A stretch of DNA of 42,817 nucleotides, from positions 1 through 42,817 of the forward strand of contig NZ_WTFF01000020.1 in NCBI RefSeq assembly GCF_019400985.1, given 5' to 3'. The notes under the pieces are model-generated. The model saw only the letters and a program-made list of their open reading frames with translations. It ran no database searches and was not told the origin of the DNA. Position numbers and translations under genes: made by a program. Origin of the DNA: Streptomyces bambusae (GTDB lineage: Bacteria; Actinomycetota; Actinomycetes; Streptomycetales; Streptomycetaceae). This document shows, piece after piece, positions 8,332-17,289 of this stretch (the first letter of the stretch is position 1; the number at the start of each line of letters is the position of its first letter).

Positions 8332-8337
8332 CTTCTG

Positions 8338-8410
8338 TGGAGCTAAGGAGAATTGAACTCCTGACCTCCTGCATGCCATGCAGGCGCTCTACCAACTGAG
8401 CTATAGCCCC
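8338..8410 (-). tRNA. tRNA-Ala (GGC), second copy
   Basis: A 73-nt tRNA, identical to the copy at 7690-7762 except for one base pair in the anticodon stem (CCTGC/GCAGG here). It has the same GGC anticodon, the same G3-U70 pair and no encoded CCA. Confidence 0.95.
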
Positions 8411-8464
8411 GCTCTCCACCGCGTTTCCCGCTCTTTCCTGCGGTCCTCGCTGCGGACAAGAAGA

Positions 8465-8494
8465 ACTCTAGCCTGTGACCAGCCGGAAAGTGAA
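8465..8494 (-). promoter_or_regulatory. Candidate promoter of the second tRNA-Ala
   Basis: On the minus strand TTCACT (8494-8489) and TAGAGT (8470-8465) are 18 bp apart, about 55 bp before the tRNA. Confidence 0.4.
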
Positions 8495-8535
8495 ATCCGG
8501 TCGGCGGGCACCGGCGGCGGCCGTCGGCGAGGCCC

Positions 8536-9189
8536 TCAGTCGTCGTCGCCGAGCACCGGCTCCGGCAGGGTGCCGGCGTTGTGCTCCAGCAGCCGCCAGC
8601 CGCGGGCGCCCTCACCCAGGACCGACCAGCAGCAGTTGGACAGCCCGCCCAGGCTCTCCCAGGAGCGCGCCTCCAGGCCGAGCAGCCGGCCGATGGTGGT
8701 GCGGATCGTGCCGCCGTGGCTGACCACGACCAGCGTGCCGTTCCCGGTGAGCCGCTCCGCGTGGCGCAGCACCACGGGGGCCGCCCGTTCGGCGACCTCG
8801 GTCTCCAGCTCGCCGCCGCCGCGGCGCACCGGCTCGCCGCGCTTCCACGCGGCGTACTGCTCGCCGTACTTCTCCAGGATCTCGTCGTGCGTGAGGCCCT
8901 GCCACTCGCCCGCGTACGTCTCGCGCAGCGCCTCGTCGTGCTCGACGGACACCCCCGTGATCGCGGCCAGCTCGGCGGCGGTCGCGGCGGCCCGCTTGAG
9001 GTCGGAGGCCACGATGGCCTCGGGCCGCATGGAGGCCAGCAGGCGGGCGGAGCGGCGCGCCTGCGCCACCCCGGTCTCGGTCAGCTCGATGTCCGTGGAG
9101 CCCTGGAAGCGGCGTTCGAGGTTCCAGGAGGTCTGGCCGTGCCGCCACAGAACGATCTTGCGGCCGGGCCGGGTGCTCGTCGTGCTCAG
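8536..9189 (-). CDS. Histidine phosphatase (phosphoglycerate-mutase family), CTG start
   Basis: A 217-residue cytoplasmic phosphatase or mutase of the histidine phosphatase superfamily. The catalytic motif is near the N-terminus (VLWRHGQTSWN), the second His is in VVVSHGGTIRTT and an acidic proton donor probably lies in ETYAGEWQG. The superfamily covers phosphoglycerate mutases, cobalamin phosphatases and others; the substrate cannot be set from sequence. The first ATG/GTG/TTG in frame is a GTG at 9069, which would delete the RHG motif. Upstream of the motif the frame is closed by a TGA and contains no ATG, GTG or TTG. The only plausible start is CTG at 9189, which overlaps the rsfS stop as CTGA, exactly where other operons have ATGA. 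It is coupled to rsfS. Confidence 0.85.
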   Translation of the reverse strand: MSTTSTRPGRKIVLWRHGQTSWNLERRFQGSTDIELTETGVAQARRSARLLASMRPEAIVASDLKRAAATAAELAAITGVSVEHDEALRETYAGEWQGLTHDEILEKYGEQYAAWKRGEPVRRGGGELETEVAERAAPVVLRHAERLTGNGTLVVVSHGGTIRTTIGRLLGLEARSWESLGGLSNCCWSVLGEGARGWRLLEHNAGTLPEPVLGDDD

Positions 9190-9632
9190 AACAGATCACC
9201 GTCCACGTCGTCCTCGGCCTGCGCGGCGCGCAGCTTGGCGTGCTCCTCCGCCTTGCCCTTGGTCTGCTTGGCGTCCTCGGGCAGCTCGATCTCGGGGCAG
9301 TCCTTCCACAGGCGCTCCAGCGCGTAGAAGACCCGCTCCTCGCTGTGCTGCACGTGCACGACGATGTCGACGTAGTCCAGCAGGATCCAGCGGGCGTCGC
9401 GGTCGCCCTCGCGGCGGACCGGCTTGGCGCCGAGCTCCTTGAGGAGCTTCTCCTCGATCTCGTCGACGATCGACTTGACCTGGCGGTCGCTGGGCGCGGA
9501 GGCGAGCAGGAAGGCGTCCGTGATCGACAGCACGTCGCTGACGTCGTAGGCGATGATGTCGTGCGCGAGCTTGTCGGCGGCCGCCTGGGCGGCGACGTTG
9601 ATGAGCTCGATGGAGCGGTCCGTGGCGGTCAC
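9186..9632 (-). CDS. rsfS: Ribosome silencing factor RsfS (Iojap/DUF143)
   Basis: RsfS binds ribosomal protein uL14 and blocks subunit joining when nutrients run out. The protein has 148 residues with the whole DUF143 fold: KLAHDIIAYDVSDVLSITDA, then FLLASAPSDRQVKSIVDEIE, ARWILLDYVDIVVHVQ and RVFYALERLWKDCP. An acidic tail is added at the C-terminus. It starts at the GTG at 9632 (MTATDRSIEL). It lies in the nadD-LCP-rsfS-phosphatase cluster; nadD-rsfS proximity is a very common bacterial arrangement. Confidence 0.93.
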   Translation of the reverse strand: MTATDRSIELINVAAQAAADKLAHDIIAYDVSDVLSITDAFLLASAPSDRQVKSIVDEIEEKLLKELGAKPVRREGDRDARWILLDYVDIVVHVQHSEERVFYALERLWKDCPEIELPEDAKQTKGKAEEHAKLRAAQAEDDVDGDLF

Positions 9633-9718
9633 TGGCCATGCTTTCGGGTCGGCGGGCAGATCCGTACAAGGGTCTCATGTGCCACGGACACCGCCCACGT
9701 CATTACCCGCGCCCCTGG

Positions 9719-11362
9719 TCAGGGCGCCTTGAAGTCCTTGCCGAGGGTGACCACCACGTCCGCGTTGACCGTGCTGTCACCCTTTGTGACGGCCGTCTCC
9801 GGCAGGCCCAGCGTCTTGGCGACCTCGACCGCCTTCTCCCGCTGCGCGTCGTCCCGGTACGTGATCTGCGACGTGGTCCGGGTCTGGCCGGCCCGGCCGC
9901 CGTCCACCAGCGCGTAGCCGCCGTTCATCAGGGCCGCCCGCGCCGCGTTCTGCGTCCTGTCGTCGCCGGTGGCGTCGCGCAGGCCCACGCGGGGCGCGGC
10001 GCCGCTCTGCGCCGCGCTCGGGGTGCCGCCGAGGAGTTCCCTGACGACCTTGCGGCTCGCCTCGTCGGTGAGCGTGCCGTCGGCCTTCACGGTGACCGTC
10101 TCGGTGCGGTGGTCGCCGACCTTGGCGTGCTCGGCGAGCTTGGCGAGCGAGGTGCCGAGCGCCTGCTCGTTCAGCGAGGGGTCCAGGATCTGGGCCAGGG
10201 TCTCCACGGTGACGGTGGCCGCCCGCGGGTCGCTGGAGACCTTGCGCAGGACCGCGTGCAGCACCTTGCCGAAGCGGCCGAGCTGCTCGGCCTCGGGCTC
10301 GTTCGGGGCGGCGCGGTGGGTGGCGTACGCGACGGCCATCGCGCCGTTCAGGGTCTGCTTCGGGCCCTGGGCGACGGCCGGCGTCCTCGCCTGCTCGTCG
10401 GCCGGCACGGCCGTGTCGGTGTCCACCTCGATGCCGCCGACGAGCTCGACGAGGTTCTCCAGGTACGGGGTGTCCAGCCGCCAGGTGCCGCCGATGCGGG
10501 TGCCGAGGATCGAGTCGAGGGCCTCGCGGGTGCCGCCGAGGCCGTCCTCCTCGACGGACTTGCCCAGCCCGACCGAGGTGCCGTCGTCGCGCGGGACGGC
10601 GAGGGCGTTCGGGAGCAGGACGGTGGCGCCCTGCCGGGTGGTGGCGTTGTCGACCAGCAGGGCGGTGGAGGTGCCGCCCTTCTTGGTGTGGTGCAGGTGG
10701 ACGACGATGATGTCGCGCTGCTGCGGCCCGACGGGAGCGCCGGCGGCAGCGGGCTCCGGCGGTCCGCCGAGGCCCGGCAGCCTGCCCGCGTACCAGAGGT
10801 AGCCGATGCCGCCGACGACGAACAGGGCGAGGACGACGATCAGGGCCACGACGCGGTTGCGGCCGCGGCGGCGGGCCTCCTCGCGGCGCTCGGTGCGGCT
10901 CTCGGTGAACTTCAGCCAGTCGATGACGTCGTCGGAGTCCTCGTCCGGCTGGTCGAGGAAGGCGAACTGCTCGGTGCGGTAGTCCGGGGTGGGCGCCCGG
11001 TTGGGCTCGCGGCCGGGCTCGCCCCTGCGCGGTTCGGGCACCTGGGCGGCGCCGGGTCCGGGGGCGGCCGCCCAGGAAGCCGGGGCCTGCTGGGGGATCC
11101 ACTGCTGGGGCTGGGGCTGGGGCGGCTGGACCGGGGCCTGCGCGTCCGGGTAGGGCTGCTGTCCGTACGGCCGGCCGTACTGCTGGCCGTACTGCTGCTC
11201 GTACGGCCCGTACTGCTGCCCGTACGGCTGCCCGTACGGCTGCCCGTACGGCTGCTCCTGGAGGGGGTACTGCTGCGGGGGGTGGCCCTGGCGAGGGGGC
11301 ACGGCGGCGTACACCGGCCGCCCGTAGGCGTCGTACCCGACGAGCTGCTGCTCCTCGTTCAC
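9719..11362 (-). CDS. LytR-CpsA-Psr (LCP) family protein, PdtA-like
   Basis: LCP proteins transfer lipid-linked glycopolymers to peptidoglycan outside the cell. There are 547 residues from the GTG at 11362, chosen for its GAGAGGGG ribosome site. Layout: a cytoplasmic N-terminus with Tyr/Gln/Pro/Gly repeats at about 30-65 (PYGQPYGQPYGQQYG); one membrane helix at about 167-190 (VVALIVVLALFVVGGIGYLW); a divergent LCP domain at about 205-430 (GATVLLPNALAVPRDDG, VELVGGIEVDTD, LNGAMAVAYATHR); and a C-terminal LytR_C domain at about 455-547 (VGLRDATGDDRTQNAARAAL). By position it corresponds to what I recall as S. coelicolor SCO2578 (PdtA), needed for polydiglycosylphosphate in the spore wall. The Arg residues of the usual RSDT and RxRRQ motifs are not obvious, so activity should not be assumed. 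Confidence 0.8.
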   Translation of the reverse strand: MNEEQQLVGYDAYGRPVYAAVPPRQGHPPQQYPLQEQPYGQPYGQPYGQQYGPYEQQYGQQYGRPYGQQPYPDAQAPVQPPQPQPQQWIPQQAPASWAAAPGPGAAQVPEPRRGEPGREPNRAPTPDYRTEQFAFLDQPDEDSDDVIDWLKFTESRTERREEARRRGRNRVVALIVVLALFVVGGIGYLWYAGRLPGLGGPPEPAAAGAPVGPQQRDIIVVHLHHTKKGGTSTALLVDNATTRQGATVLLPNALAVPRDDGTSVGLGKSVEEDGLGGTREALDSILGTRIGGTWRLDTPYLENLVELVGGIEVDTDTAVPADEQARTPAVAQGPKQTLNGAMAVAYATHRAAPNEPEAEQLGRFGKVLHAVLRKVSSDPRAATVTVETLAQILDPSLNEQALGTSLAKLAEHAKVGDHRTETVTVKADGTLTDEASRKVVRELLGGTPSAAQSGAAPRVGLRDATGDDRTQNAARAALMNGGYALVDGGRAGQTRTTSQITYRDDAQREKAVEVAKTLGLPETAVTKGDSTVNADVVVTLGKDFKAP

Positions 11363-11393
11363 CGCGGTGCCCCTCTCTGCCGGATCCGGACCC

Positions 11394-12011
11394 TCAGGCT
11401 CCCCGGTACAGCTTCCGCTTGTCGATGTAGCGCACCACACCGTCCGGCACGAGATACCACACAGGATCGCCCTGGGCCACCCTCGCCCGGCAGTCCGTGG
11501 ACGAGATGGCCAGCGCCGGCACCTCGACCAGGGAGACCCCGCCCTCGGGCAGGCCGTCGTCGGTGAGGTGGTGGCCGGGGCGGGTGACGCCGATGAAGTG
11601 CGCGAGGGAGAAGAGCTCCTCGGCGTTGCGCCACGTCAGGATCTGCGCGAGGGCGTCGGCGCCGGTGATGAAGAACAGGTCGGCGTCGTCGTTGAGCGTC
11701 GCCAGGTCCCGCAGCGTGTCGATCGTGTACGTCGGGCCGCCCCGGTCGATGTCGATGCGGCTGACGGAGAACTGCGGGTTCGAGGCCGTGGCGATGACCG
11801 TCATCAGATAGCGGTCCTCGGCGGGCGAGACCGCCCGCTGCGACTTCTGCCACGGCTGGCCGGTCGGTACGAACACCACCTCGTCCAGGTGGAACAGCGC
11901 GGCCACCTCACTGGCGGCCACGAGGTGTCCGTGGTGGACCGGGTCGAACGTCCCGCCCATCACGCCGAGCCGGCGCTTGACCGGGCCGGTAGGCATTTCC
12001 TGCTCTCCCAT
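11394..12011 (-). CDS. nadD: Nicotinate-nucleotide adenylyltransferase
   Basis: NadD makes nicotinate adenine dinucleotide from nicotinate mononucleotide and ATP in NAD synthesis. There are 205 residues. Signatures are the nucleotidyltransferase motif [15 protein letters not shown] near residue 19, [20 protein letters not shown] and the C-terminal [10 protein letters not shown]. Two starts are possible: ATG at 12011 (MGEQEMPTG, used here because homologues are usually annotated this way) and ATG at 11996, which has the better-placed GGAGAG site. It lies 31 bp upstream of the LCP gene and is likely co-transcribed with it. Confidence 0.95.
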   Translation of the reverse strand: MGEQEMPTGPVKRRLGVMGGTFDPVHHGHLVAASEVAALFHLDEVVFVPTGQPWQKSQRAVSPAEDRYLMTVIATASNPQFSVSRIDIDRGGPTYTIDTLRDLATLNDDADLFFITGADALAQILTWRNAEELFSLAHFIGVTRPGHHLTDDGLPEGGVSLVEVPALAISSTDCRARVAQGDPVWYLVPDGVVRYIDKRKLYRGA

Positions 12012-12043
12012 GAGCGCAGACCCTACCGGCCCGCCGCGGGGAC

Positions 12044-12211
12044 TCAGCGGTCGCGGTTGAGGCGGGTGGTCACCCACAGCATCAGCATGAGGATGACGAA
12101 CGCGCCGCCACCGGTGAGGTAGGGGTTCAGGCTGTCGTGGTTGCCGCCGTGCTGCTCGGCCCCCTCCGAGGCGAGGAGAACCAGGCTCTGGGCGGTGCTG
12201 GAGAGGCTCAT
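12044..12211 (-). CDS. Small single-pass membrane protein
   Basis: A 55-residue protein beginning [17 protein letters not shown] at the ATG at 12211. It has one membrane helix at about 34-48 ([16 protein letters not shown]) and a short basic end (RLNRDR), so the N-terminus is probably outside. No family is recognised, but it heads the nadD-LCP-rsfS cluster and is 32 bp from nadD. It is divergent from the M48 protease gene. Candidate role: a small cell-envelope component; this is only inferred from position. Confidence 0.65.
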   Translation of the reverse strand: MSLSSTAQSLVLLASEGAEQHGGNHDSLNPYLTGGGAFVILMLMLWVTTRLNRDR

Positions 12212-12352
12212 CAGACAGGTACCTATTCGGGTCGGGAAGCGAGCGGAGACTTCGCTCACATCGTAAGTGGGTGCCTGGGGCACGCTCACGCCGACTCAGG
12301 CGTTGGAGAGGATAGACGAGAAGGCACGGCAGGCCGATCAAGGGGGAGCAGG

Positions 12353-13441
12353 ATGACAGAGAGCACCACGGGGACCGTTCCGGCCCGGGACCGCAGGAGG
12401 TTCCCGGGCATCTCCTCGCGGGCGTACGAGCATCCGGCGGACCGCTCGGCCCTGGTGGCGTTGCGCAAGCTCAACGGGTTCGACACGGTGTTCAAGGCGC
12501 TCAGCGCCCTGCTCCCGGAGCGCAGCCTGCGGCTGGCGTTCCTGTCGGAATCGGTGCGGGTGGGCGAGACCCAGTTCCCGCACCTGCACGCGATGCTGCG
12601 CGACGCCTGCTGGATCCTGGACCTGGAGAAGGTCCCTCAGATGTACGTGCAGCAGGACCCCATGCCGAACGCCATGTGCATCGGGCTGGACGAGCCGATC
12701 ATCGTGGTGTCCACGGGCCTGGTCGAGCTGCTCGACGAGGAGGAGATGCGGGCGGTCATCGGCCACGAGGTGGGCCACGCGCTGTCGGGCCACGCGGTCT
12801 ACCGCACGATCCTGCTGTTCCTGACGACCCTGGCGCTGAAGGTCGCGTGGATCCCGCTGGGCAATGTGGCGATCATGGCGCTCGTGACGGCGCTGCGCGA
12901 ATGGTTCCGCAAGTCGGAGCTGTCGGCGGACCGGGCGGGCCTGCTGGTCGGGCAGGACGTGCAGGCCTCGATGCGCGGCCTGATGAAGATCGCGGGCGGC
13001 AACCACCTGCACGAGATGAACGTGGACGCCTTCCTCGCCCAGGCCGAGGAGTACGAGGCCAGCGGCGACCTGCGCGACTCCGTGCTCAAGATCCTCAACG
13101 TGCTGCCCCGCTCGCACCCCTTCACCACCGTGCGGGCCGCGGAGCTGCGGAAGTGGTCGCAGAGCCGCGACTTCCAGCGGATCATGGACGGCCACTACCC
13201 GAGCCGCGAGGACGACAAGGACACCTCGGTCACGGACTCCTTCCGGCAGTCGGCCGCGCACTACGCCGACGCGGTGCGCACCAGCAAGGACCCGCTGTTC
13301 AAGCTGGTCGGCGACATAGCGGGCGGCGCCAGCGACCTGGCGGGCGACATCGGCGGCAAGCTGCGCGACAAGTTCGCCGGCTCCGGATCCGGATCCGGCA
13401 GCGGCGGCACCGCCGCCGGCAAGGACGGCGCCACGGACTAG
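12353..13441 (+). CDS. M48 family zinc metalloprotease
   Basis: A peptidase M48 (HtpX/Ste24-like) of 362 residues. The zinc motif is [16 protein letters not shown] (His at about 137 and 141), with a probable third ligand Glu in [10 protein letters not shown] (about 188). Helices surround it ([17 protein letters not shown] and the [10 protein letters not shown] run), so it is probably membrane-associated with the active site inside. The C-terminus is a Gly/Ser-rich tail ([10 protein letters not shown]). The start at the ATG at 12353 follows GGGGGAGCAGG. It is transcribed apart from its neighbours, divergent from the small membrane protein and convergent with the gene ending at 13468. Confidence 0.92.
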   Translation: MTESTTGTVPARDRRRFPGISSRAYEHPADRSALVALRKLNGFDTVFKALSALLPERSLRLAFLSESVRVGETQFPHLHAMLRDACWILDLEKVPQMYVQQDPMPNAMCIGLDEPIIVVSTGLVELLDEEEMRAVIGHEVGHALSGHAVYRTILLFLTTLALKVAWIPLGNVAIMALVTALREWFRKSELSADRAGLLVGQDVQASMRGLMKIAGGNHLHEMNVDAFLAQAEEYEASGDLRDSVLKILNVLPRSHPFTTVRAAELRKWSQSRDFQRIMDGHYPSREDDKDTSVTDSFRQSAAHYADAVRTSKDPLFKLVGDIAGGASDLAGDIGGKLRDKFAGSGSGSGSGGTAAGKDGATD

Positions 13442-13467
13442 CTGGCTAGAGGCGGCCGGGTGGTGGC

Positions 13468-14583
13468 CTACCGGTCCGGCTGGGCGGACGGCGCCGACGG
13501 CGGGTCCGTCGGCGCGGCCAGTACGCCGCACAGCCCGGCCGTGCGGCGCACCTGCCCGCTGGTGTAGGGGTCGGTGGCCGGCGGGCCCACCGTGGTGGCC
13601 GTGGACCCGGCCGGCAGCGGCCGGAAGGCGTCGGCCGTCTCGGCCGCGCAGTCCTGCGGTCCGGCCACCACGTACGCCGACACCAGCTCCGCCCGGCGGG
13701 CGACCAGGTCGTCCCGGTCGAAGCGGAGCCGCAGCTCGCGCCGGACGGTGAAGAGCGAGGCGCTGTCCGGCGAGCTCTGCGGGGCGGCGCCGGCGGGCCG
13801 GACGGCGTACACGAAGGTGTGGTCCGTGGTGACCTCCAGCACGTCCGGGGCCACCTCGTCGACGTCCAGGGTGCCGCTCACCCGGACGCGGGAATCGGCC
13901 ACCACCGCGGTGGCCGGGTCGAAGCGGACCAGCCAGCCGGTCACCGCGTGCCGCCCGTCGCCCGACGGGGAGTTCAGGCTGCGGTCGAACTGCCCCACCT
14001 GGTCGAGGTCGAGCAGCAGCCGTACGGGCCGGGTCGCGGTGCCGGCCAGCACGTCCGGTTCCAGCGAGGACTGCACGAGGTAGTCCTTGGCGATGGTCAG
14101 GGCGGTGACGACCTGTGCGTCGGTGAAGTGCTGGGTGCGGTGCACGGCGGGCATGGTGATGCCGGCCGCGCCGATCCGGTAGTCGGCGGCCGGGCTCTGG
14201 GCGTACAGCTCGGCGGGCCGCCCGCCGGGGACCGTGCGCGACGGGGTGAGGGGGACGACCGTGCTGGTCAGCGGCTCGGCGCGGGTGTCGGCCGGGGTCA
14301 CGTACGGGGTGCGCATACCCATGTAGACGGCCGCGGCGAAGGCCGTCGCGATCAGCAGCACCAGCAGCAGGCCCTGCCGGGAGCGGCGGCTGGGGGTGCC
14401 GTCACCGGGGCCGCGGCCGCCGGACCACAGGGAGCGGCTGCGCACGGCGCGGGCGTGCTCGCCCATGCGCTCCTGTGCCGAGAACTCCTGGAGCCGGGCA
14501 GCCCGGACGAAGTCCTCGTCGAACACCACCGACCGGTATTCGTCCTCGGGGGTGCCGTCAGGTGGATCTCCTGGTACGGCCAT
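13468..14583 (-). CDS. Single-pass membrane protein with FDEDFVR motif (371 aa)
   Basis: No enzyme family is recognised. N-terminal residues 1-70 are cytoplasmic and contain YRSVVFDEDFVRAARLQEFS, shared with the next gene. A membrane helix follows at about 72-92 (GLLLVLLIATAFAAAVYMGM), then about 280 residues outside the membrane, with FTDAQVVTALTIAKDYLVQSS, two mixed beta regions and cysteines near the end (PQDCAAE, GLCGVL) that could pair. From gene order I recall this as SCO2583; with its paralogue it has been linked to the spore-wall synthesising complex. That link is memory, not something the sequence shows. Confidence 0.8.
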   Translation of the reverse strand: MAVPGDPPDGTPEDEYRSVVFDEDFVRAARLQEFSAQERMGEHARAVRSRSLWSGGRGPGDGTPSRRSRQGLLLVLLIATAFAAAVYMGMRTPYVTPADTRAEPLTSTVVPLTPSRTVPGGRPAELYAQSPAADYRIGAAGITMPAVHRTQHFTDAQVVTALTIAKDYLVQSSLEPDVLAGTATRPVRLLLDLDQVGQFDRSLNSPSGDGRHAVTGWLVRFDPATAVVADSRVRVSGTLDVDEVAPDVLEVTTDHTFVYAVRPAGAAPQSSPDSASLFTVRRELRLRFDRDDLVARRAELVSAYVVAGPQDCAAETADAFRPLPAGSTATTVGPPATDPYTSGQVRRTAGLCGVLAAPTDPPSAPSAQPDR

Positions 14584-14622
14584 GGCGTCTCCCCGCCGTC
14601 GCGCGCGAGAGGGGTCGTACTT

Positions 14623-15180
14623 TCAGGGTTGGCGGGAGGCGGGATACATAAACGCGCCAGTGCCGGTGACTTCGGTCAGCGGGGTGCTGGAAGGCGCCGG
14701 CGCGGGCGGTTCGGGGTCGTTGGAGGCGCCCCGGTAGACGGCGGTGAAGGCGAGGGCGACCATGCCGATGCCCATCACCACGGCCAGGACCCAGGCGACG
14801 GGCCGCAGCCAGCGGGAGCGGCCGCGGTAGGGGCGCAGGGCGCCGCCGTAGGCCCCGTACGGGCCGTATCCGTAGCCCTCGCCGTAGCCGCCGTACGGGT
14901 AACCGTCCGGGCCGTAGCCGTACGGGGAGCCGTCGGGCCCGTAGGCGTAACCGCGTATGTCGTGGGGCTCGAAGCCCTCGTACCCGTCGTGGCCGTGGGC
15001 GACCGCGCGGGCGGCCTCGGCGGCCCGCTGGCGCTCCGCGGCGCTCGGTTCATGGATCTCGGCGCTCCGGACGAAGTCCTCGTCGAACACCACGGAGGCG
15101 AAGTCCTGGTCCGCGCCCCCGCGGTCGTCGTCGGGCTCCCCGTCGTCCGGGAACGGCTTGCCCCCCACGTCGTCCGGCAC
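14623..15180 (-). CDS. Single-pass membrane protein with FDEDFVR motif, Tyr/Gly-rich (185 aa)
   Basis: The smaller paralogue in front of the 371-residue gene, 39 bp upstream on the same strand. From the GTG at 15180: an acidic N-terminus; the shared FASVVFDEDFVRSAEIHEPS at about 27-46; a Tyr/Gly/Pro repeat region at about 76-110 (YGYGPDGYPYGGYGEGYGYG); a membrane helix at about 127-149 (VAWVLAVVMGIGMVALAFTA); and a short outside tail. By position I recall it as SCO2584, reported as an interaction partner of MreB-linked spore-wall proteins. The tail carries a TPLTEVTGTG segment of unknown meaning. Confidence 0.75.
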   Translation of the reverse strand: MPDDVGGKPFPDDGEPDDDRGGADQDFASVVFDEDFVRSAEIHEPSAAERQRAAEAARAVAHGHDGYEGFEPHDIRGYAYGPDGSPYGYGPDGYPYGGYGEGYGYGPYGAYGGALRPYRGRSRWLRPVAWVLAVVMGIGMVALAFTAVYRGASNDPEPPAPAPSSTPLTEVTGTGAFMYPASRQP

Positions 15181-15255
15181 GGGACCAGACTAGACCTGGG
15201 GGGCGGCTTTGGGCAGGCCGTGCGCGAAATCCGGCCACACGGGGATGCCCGGTGG

Positions 15256-16530
15256 TTACCGGATGTGACCGTCGCCGGTGACGATGTACTTGGTCGAGGT
15301 CAGTTCCGGCAGCCCCATCGGGCCCCTGGCGTGCAGCTTCTGGGTGGAGATGCCGATCTCCGCGCCGAACCCGAACTGGCCACCGTCGGTGAACCGGGTG
15401 GAGGCGTTCACCGCGACGGTGGTCGAGTCGACCAGCTGGGTGAACCGGCGGGCGGCGGCCTGCGAGGTGGTCACGATCGCCTCGGTGTGGCCGGAGGTCC
15501 AGCGGCGGATGTGCGCGACCGCGTCGTCGAGGGAGTCCACGACGCCGGCGGCGATGTCGTAGGAGAGGTACTCGGCGGCCCAGTCCTCGTCGGTGGCGGG
15601 CAGCACGGTGGCTTTGGTGTCGGTGGCGGCGCCCAGCACACGCTCGTCGCCGTGGACGGTCACGCCGGCGTCGGCGAGCGCGTCGAGGGCACGCGGCAGG
15701 AAGGCGTCGGCGATGTCGCGGTGGACCAGGAGGGTCTCGGCGGCGTTGCAGACGGAGGGCCGCTGGGCCTTGGAGTTGATCAGGATCTCGACCGCCATGT
15801 CCAGGTCGGCCTGGGCGTCGACGTAGACGTGGCAGTTGCCGGTCCCGGTCTCGATGACGGGGACGGTGGACTCCTCGACCACGGTCTTGATCAGGGAGGC
15901 GCCGCCGCGCGGGATGAGGACGTCGACCAGGCCGCGGGCCCGCATCAGCTCGCGCACGGAGTCGCGGCTCTCGCCGGGGACGAGCTGGATCGCATCCGCG
16001 GGCAGGCCGGTGCTCGCGACGGCGTCGCGCAGGATGGCGACCAGAGCCGTGTTGGAGGCGTACGCGGAGGAGCTGCCGCGGAGGAGGACCGCGTTGCCGG
16101 ACTTCAGGCACAGCGCGGCGGCGTCGACGGTGACGTTGGGGCGGGCCTCGTAGATGATGCCGACGACGCCCAGGGGGACGCGGATCTGGCGGAGGTCGAT
16201 GCCGTTGGGGAGGGTGGAGCCGCGGACGACCTCGCCGACCGGGTCGGGGAGGGCGGCGACGTCGCGGACGTCGGAGGCGATGGCCGCCACCCGTTCGGGG
16301 GTGAGGGTGAGGCGGTCGATGACGGTCTCGCTGGTGCCGGCGCTCCTGGCCTTCGCGATGTCCTGCGCGTTGGCCTCGACGATCTCGGCGGTGCGGGCCT
16401 CCAGGGCGTCGGCGATGGCGAGCAGCGCGGTGTCCTTTGCGGACCGCGGCAGGGGGGCGATCGCTGCGGCGGCGGTGCGGGCGGCTTGGGCGGTGGCCTG
16501 GACCGGGGAGGCTTCGTTGTGCGAGGTCAT
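15256..16530 (-). CDS. proA: Gamma-glutamyl phosphate reductase (proline synthesis)
   Basis: ProA reduces gamma-glutamyl phosphate to glutamate semialdehyde with NADPH, the second step to proline. There are 424 residues, the family size, with the aldehyde-dehydrogenase fold: [29 protein letters not shown], the catalytic Cys in [12 protein letters not shown] near 262, and the C-terminal [12 protein letters not shown] and [12 protein letters not shown]. It is separated from proB by a small gene. The start is the ATG at 16530. Confidence 0.97.
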   Translation of the reverse strand: MTSHNEASPVQATAQAARTAAAAIAPLPRSAKDTALLAIADALEARTAEIVEANAQDIAKARSAGTSETVIDRLTLTPERVAAIASDVRDVAALPDPVGEVVRGSTLPNGIDLRQIRVPLGVVGIIYEARPNVTVDAAALCLKSGNAVLLRGSSSAYASNTALVAILRDAVASTGLPADAIQLVPGESRDSVRELMRARGLVDVLIPRGGASLIKTVVEESTVPVIETGTGNCHVYVDAQADLDMAVEILINSKAQRPSVCNAAETLLVHRDIADAFLPRALDALADAGVTVHGDERVLGAATDTKATVLPATDEDWAAEYLSYDIAAGVVDSLDDAVAHIRRWTSGHTEAIVTTSQAAARRFTQLVDSTTVAVNASTRFTDGGQFGFGAEIGISTQKLHARGPMGLPELTSTKYIVTGDGHIR

Positions 16531-16815
16531 GCCGCCCAGGGTAGTACCGGGGCGTGGGGGGCCGGCCTGGGTTTCAGCAGCCGAGACGGGGGCCTTGGGG
16601 GGTGCCGCTGCGCGGGGCCTTTCCCCACCCCGCCCCTTCCCGAACCGGGGGCTCCGCCCCCGTGCCCCTGGTCCTCAAACGCCGGACGGGCTGGAAAGAT
16701 CCTGGGGCTCCGCCCCAGACCCTCCCCCAGACTCCGTCCGGGGGTACCCCCACGCCTCAAACGCCGGCGGGGCTGGATGGGGGCGGGGCTGGGGTGTGGG
16801 GCGCTGGCCCCGGAT
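16531..16815. repeat. Intergenic region with two copies of a Streptomyces dispersed motif
   Basis: CCTCAAACGCCGGACGGGCTGG starts at 16673 and a near copy (one substitution, A to C) starts at 16755. This motif is widely dispersed between Streptomyces genes. Between and before them lie GGGGCTCCGCCCC-type hairpins. No gene is visible. It probably ends transcription of the upstream gene before proA. Confidence 0.7.
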
Positions 16816-17205
16816 TCAGTACGGGTGGACGCCCACCGGGTGGGCCGGGGGTGGGCCGTAGCCCTCGGCTACGCGTTGGTGGTAGGTGGCCCGGTCGATG
16901 ACCTCCAGGCCGACGATCTCCCAGGGCGGGAGTTTCGCCGTGGAGCGGTGTTCGCCCCACAGGCGCAGGGCGACCGCTGCCGCGTCGTGGAGGTCGCGGG
17001 CCTCCTCCCAGTAGCGGATCTCGGCGTGGTCGTCCGCGTACCGGCTCGTCAGCAGGAAGGGGTGGTCGTGGGCCAGCTGTTCCAGGGCGCGCCGCACCTC
17101 CCCCAGCGGCACCGGCTTGCCGGAGACGCTCAGGGTGACGTGCCACAGCCGGGAGTCGTTCTCGTCCGCGCCCCCGCCGGGGACGCTGGTCAGCACTCGC
17201 CTCAC
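16816..17205 (-). CDS. Conserved hypothetical protein between proB and proA
   Basis: A 129-residue soluble protein of unknown function. It starts at the GTG at 17205 with an excellent AAGGAGG site. The core reads as alternating strand and helix (LWHVTLSVSGKPVPLGEVRR, ALEQLAHDHPFLLTSRYADD, AEIRYWEEARDLHDAAAVAL) and ends in Pro/Gly/His/Tyr (GPPPAHPVGVHPY). It is on the same strand as proB and proA; a role in proline synthesis is not supported by any motif. Confidence 0.8.
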   Translation of the reverse strand: MRRVLTSVPGGGADENDSRLWHVTLSVSGKPVPLGEVRRALEQLAHDHPFLLTSRYADDHAEIRYWEEARDLHDAAAVALRLWGEHRSTAKLPPWEIVGLEVIDRATYHQRVAEGYGPPPAHPVGVHPY

Positions 17206-17289
17206 CAGCCGCCTCCTTCGCCCTGCGTACCTGCCCGCCTCCCACAGTTGACCAGTCCTTGGCCCGTTTCGCGGCGGTTTTGCGGAACC

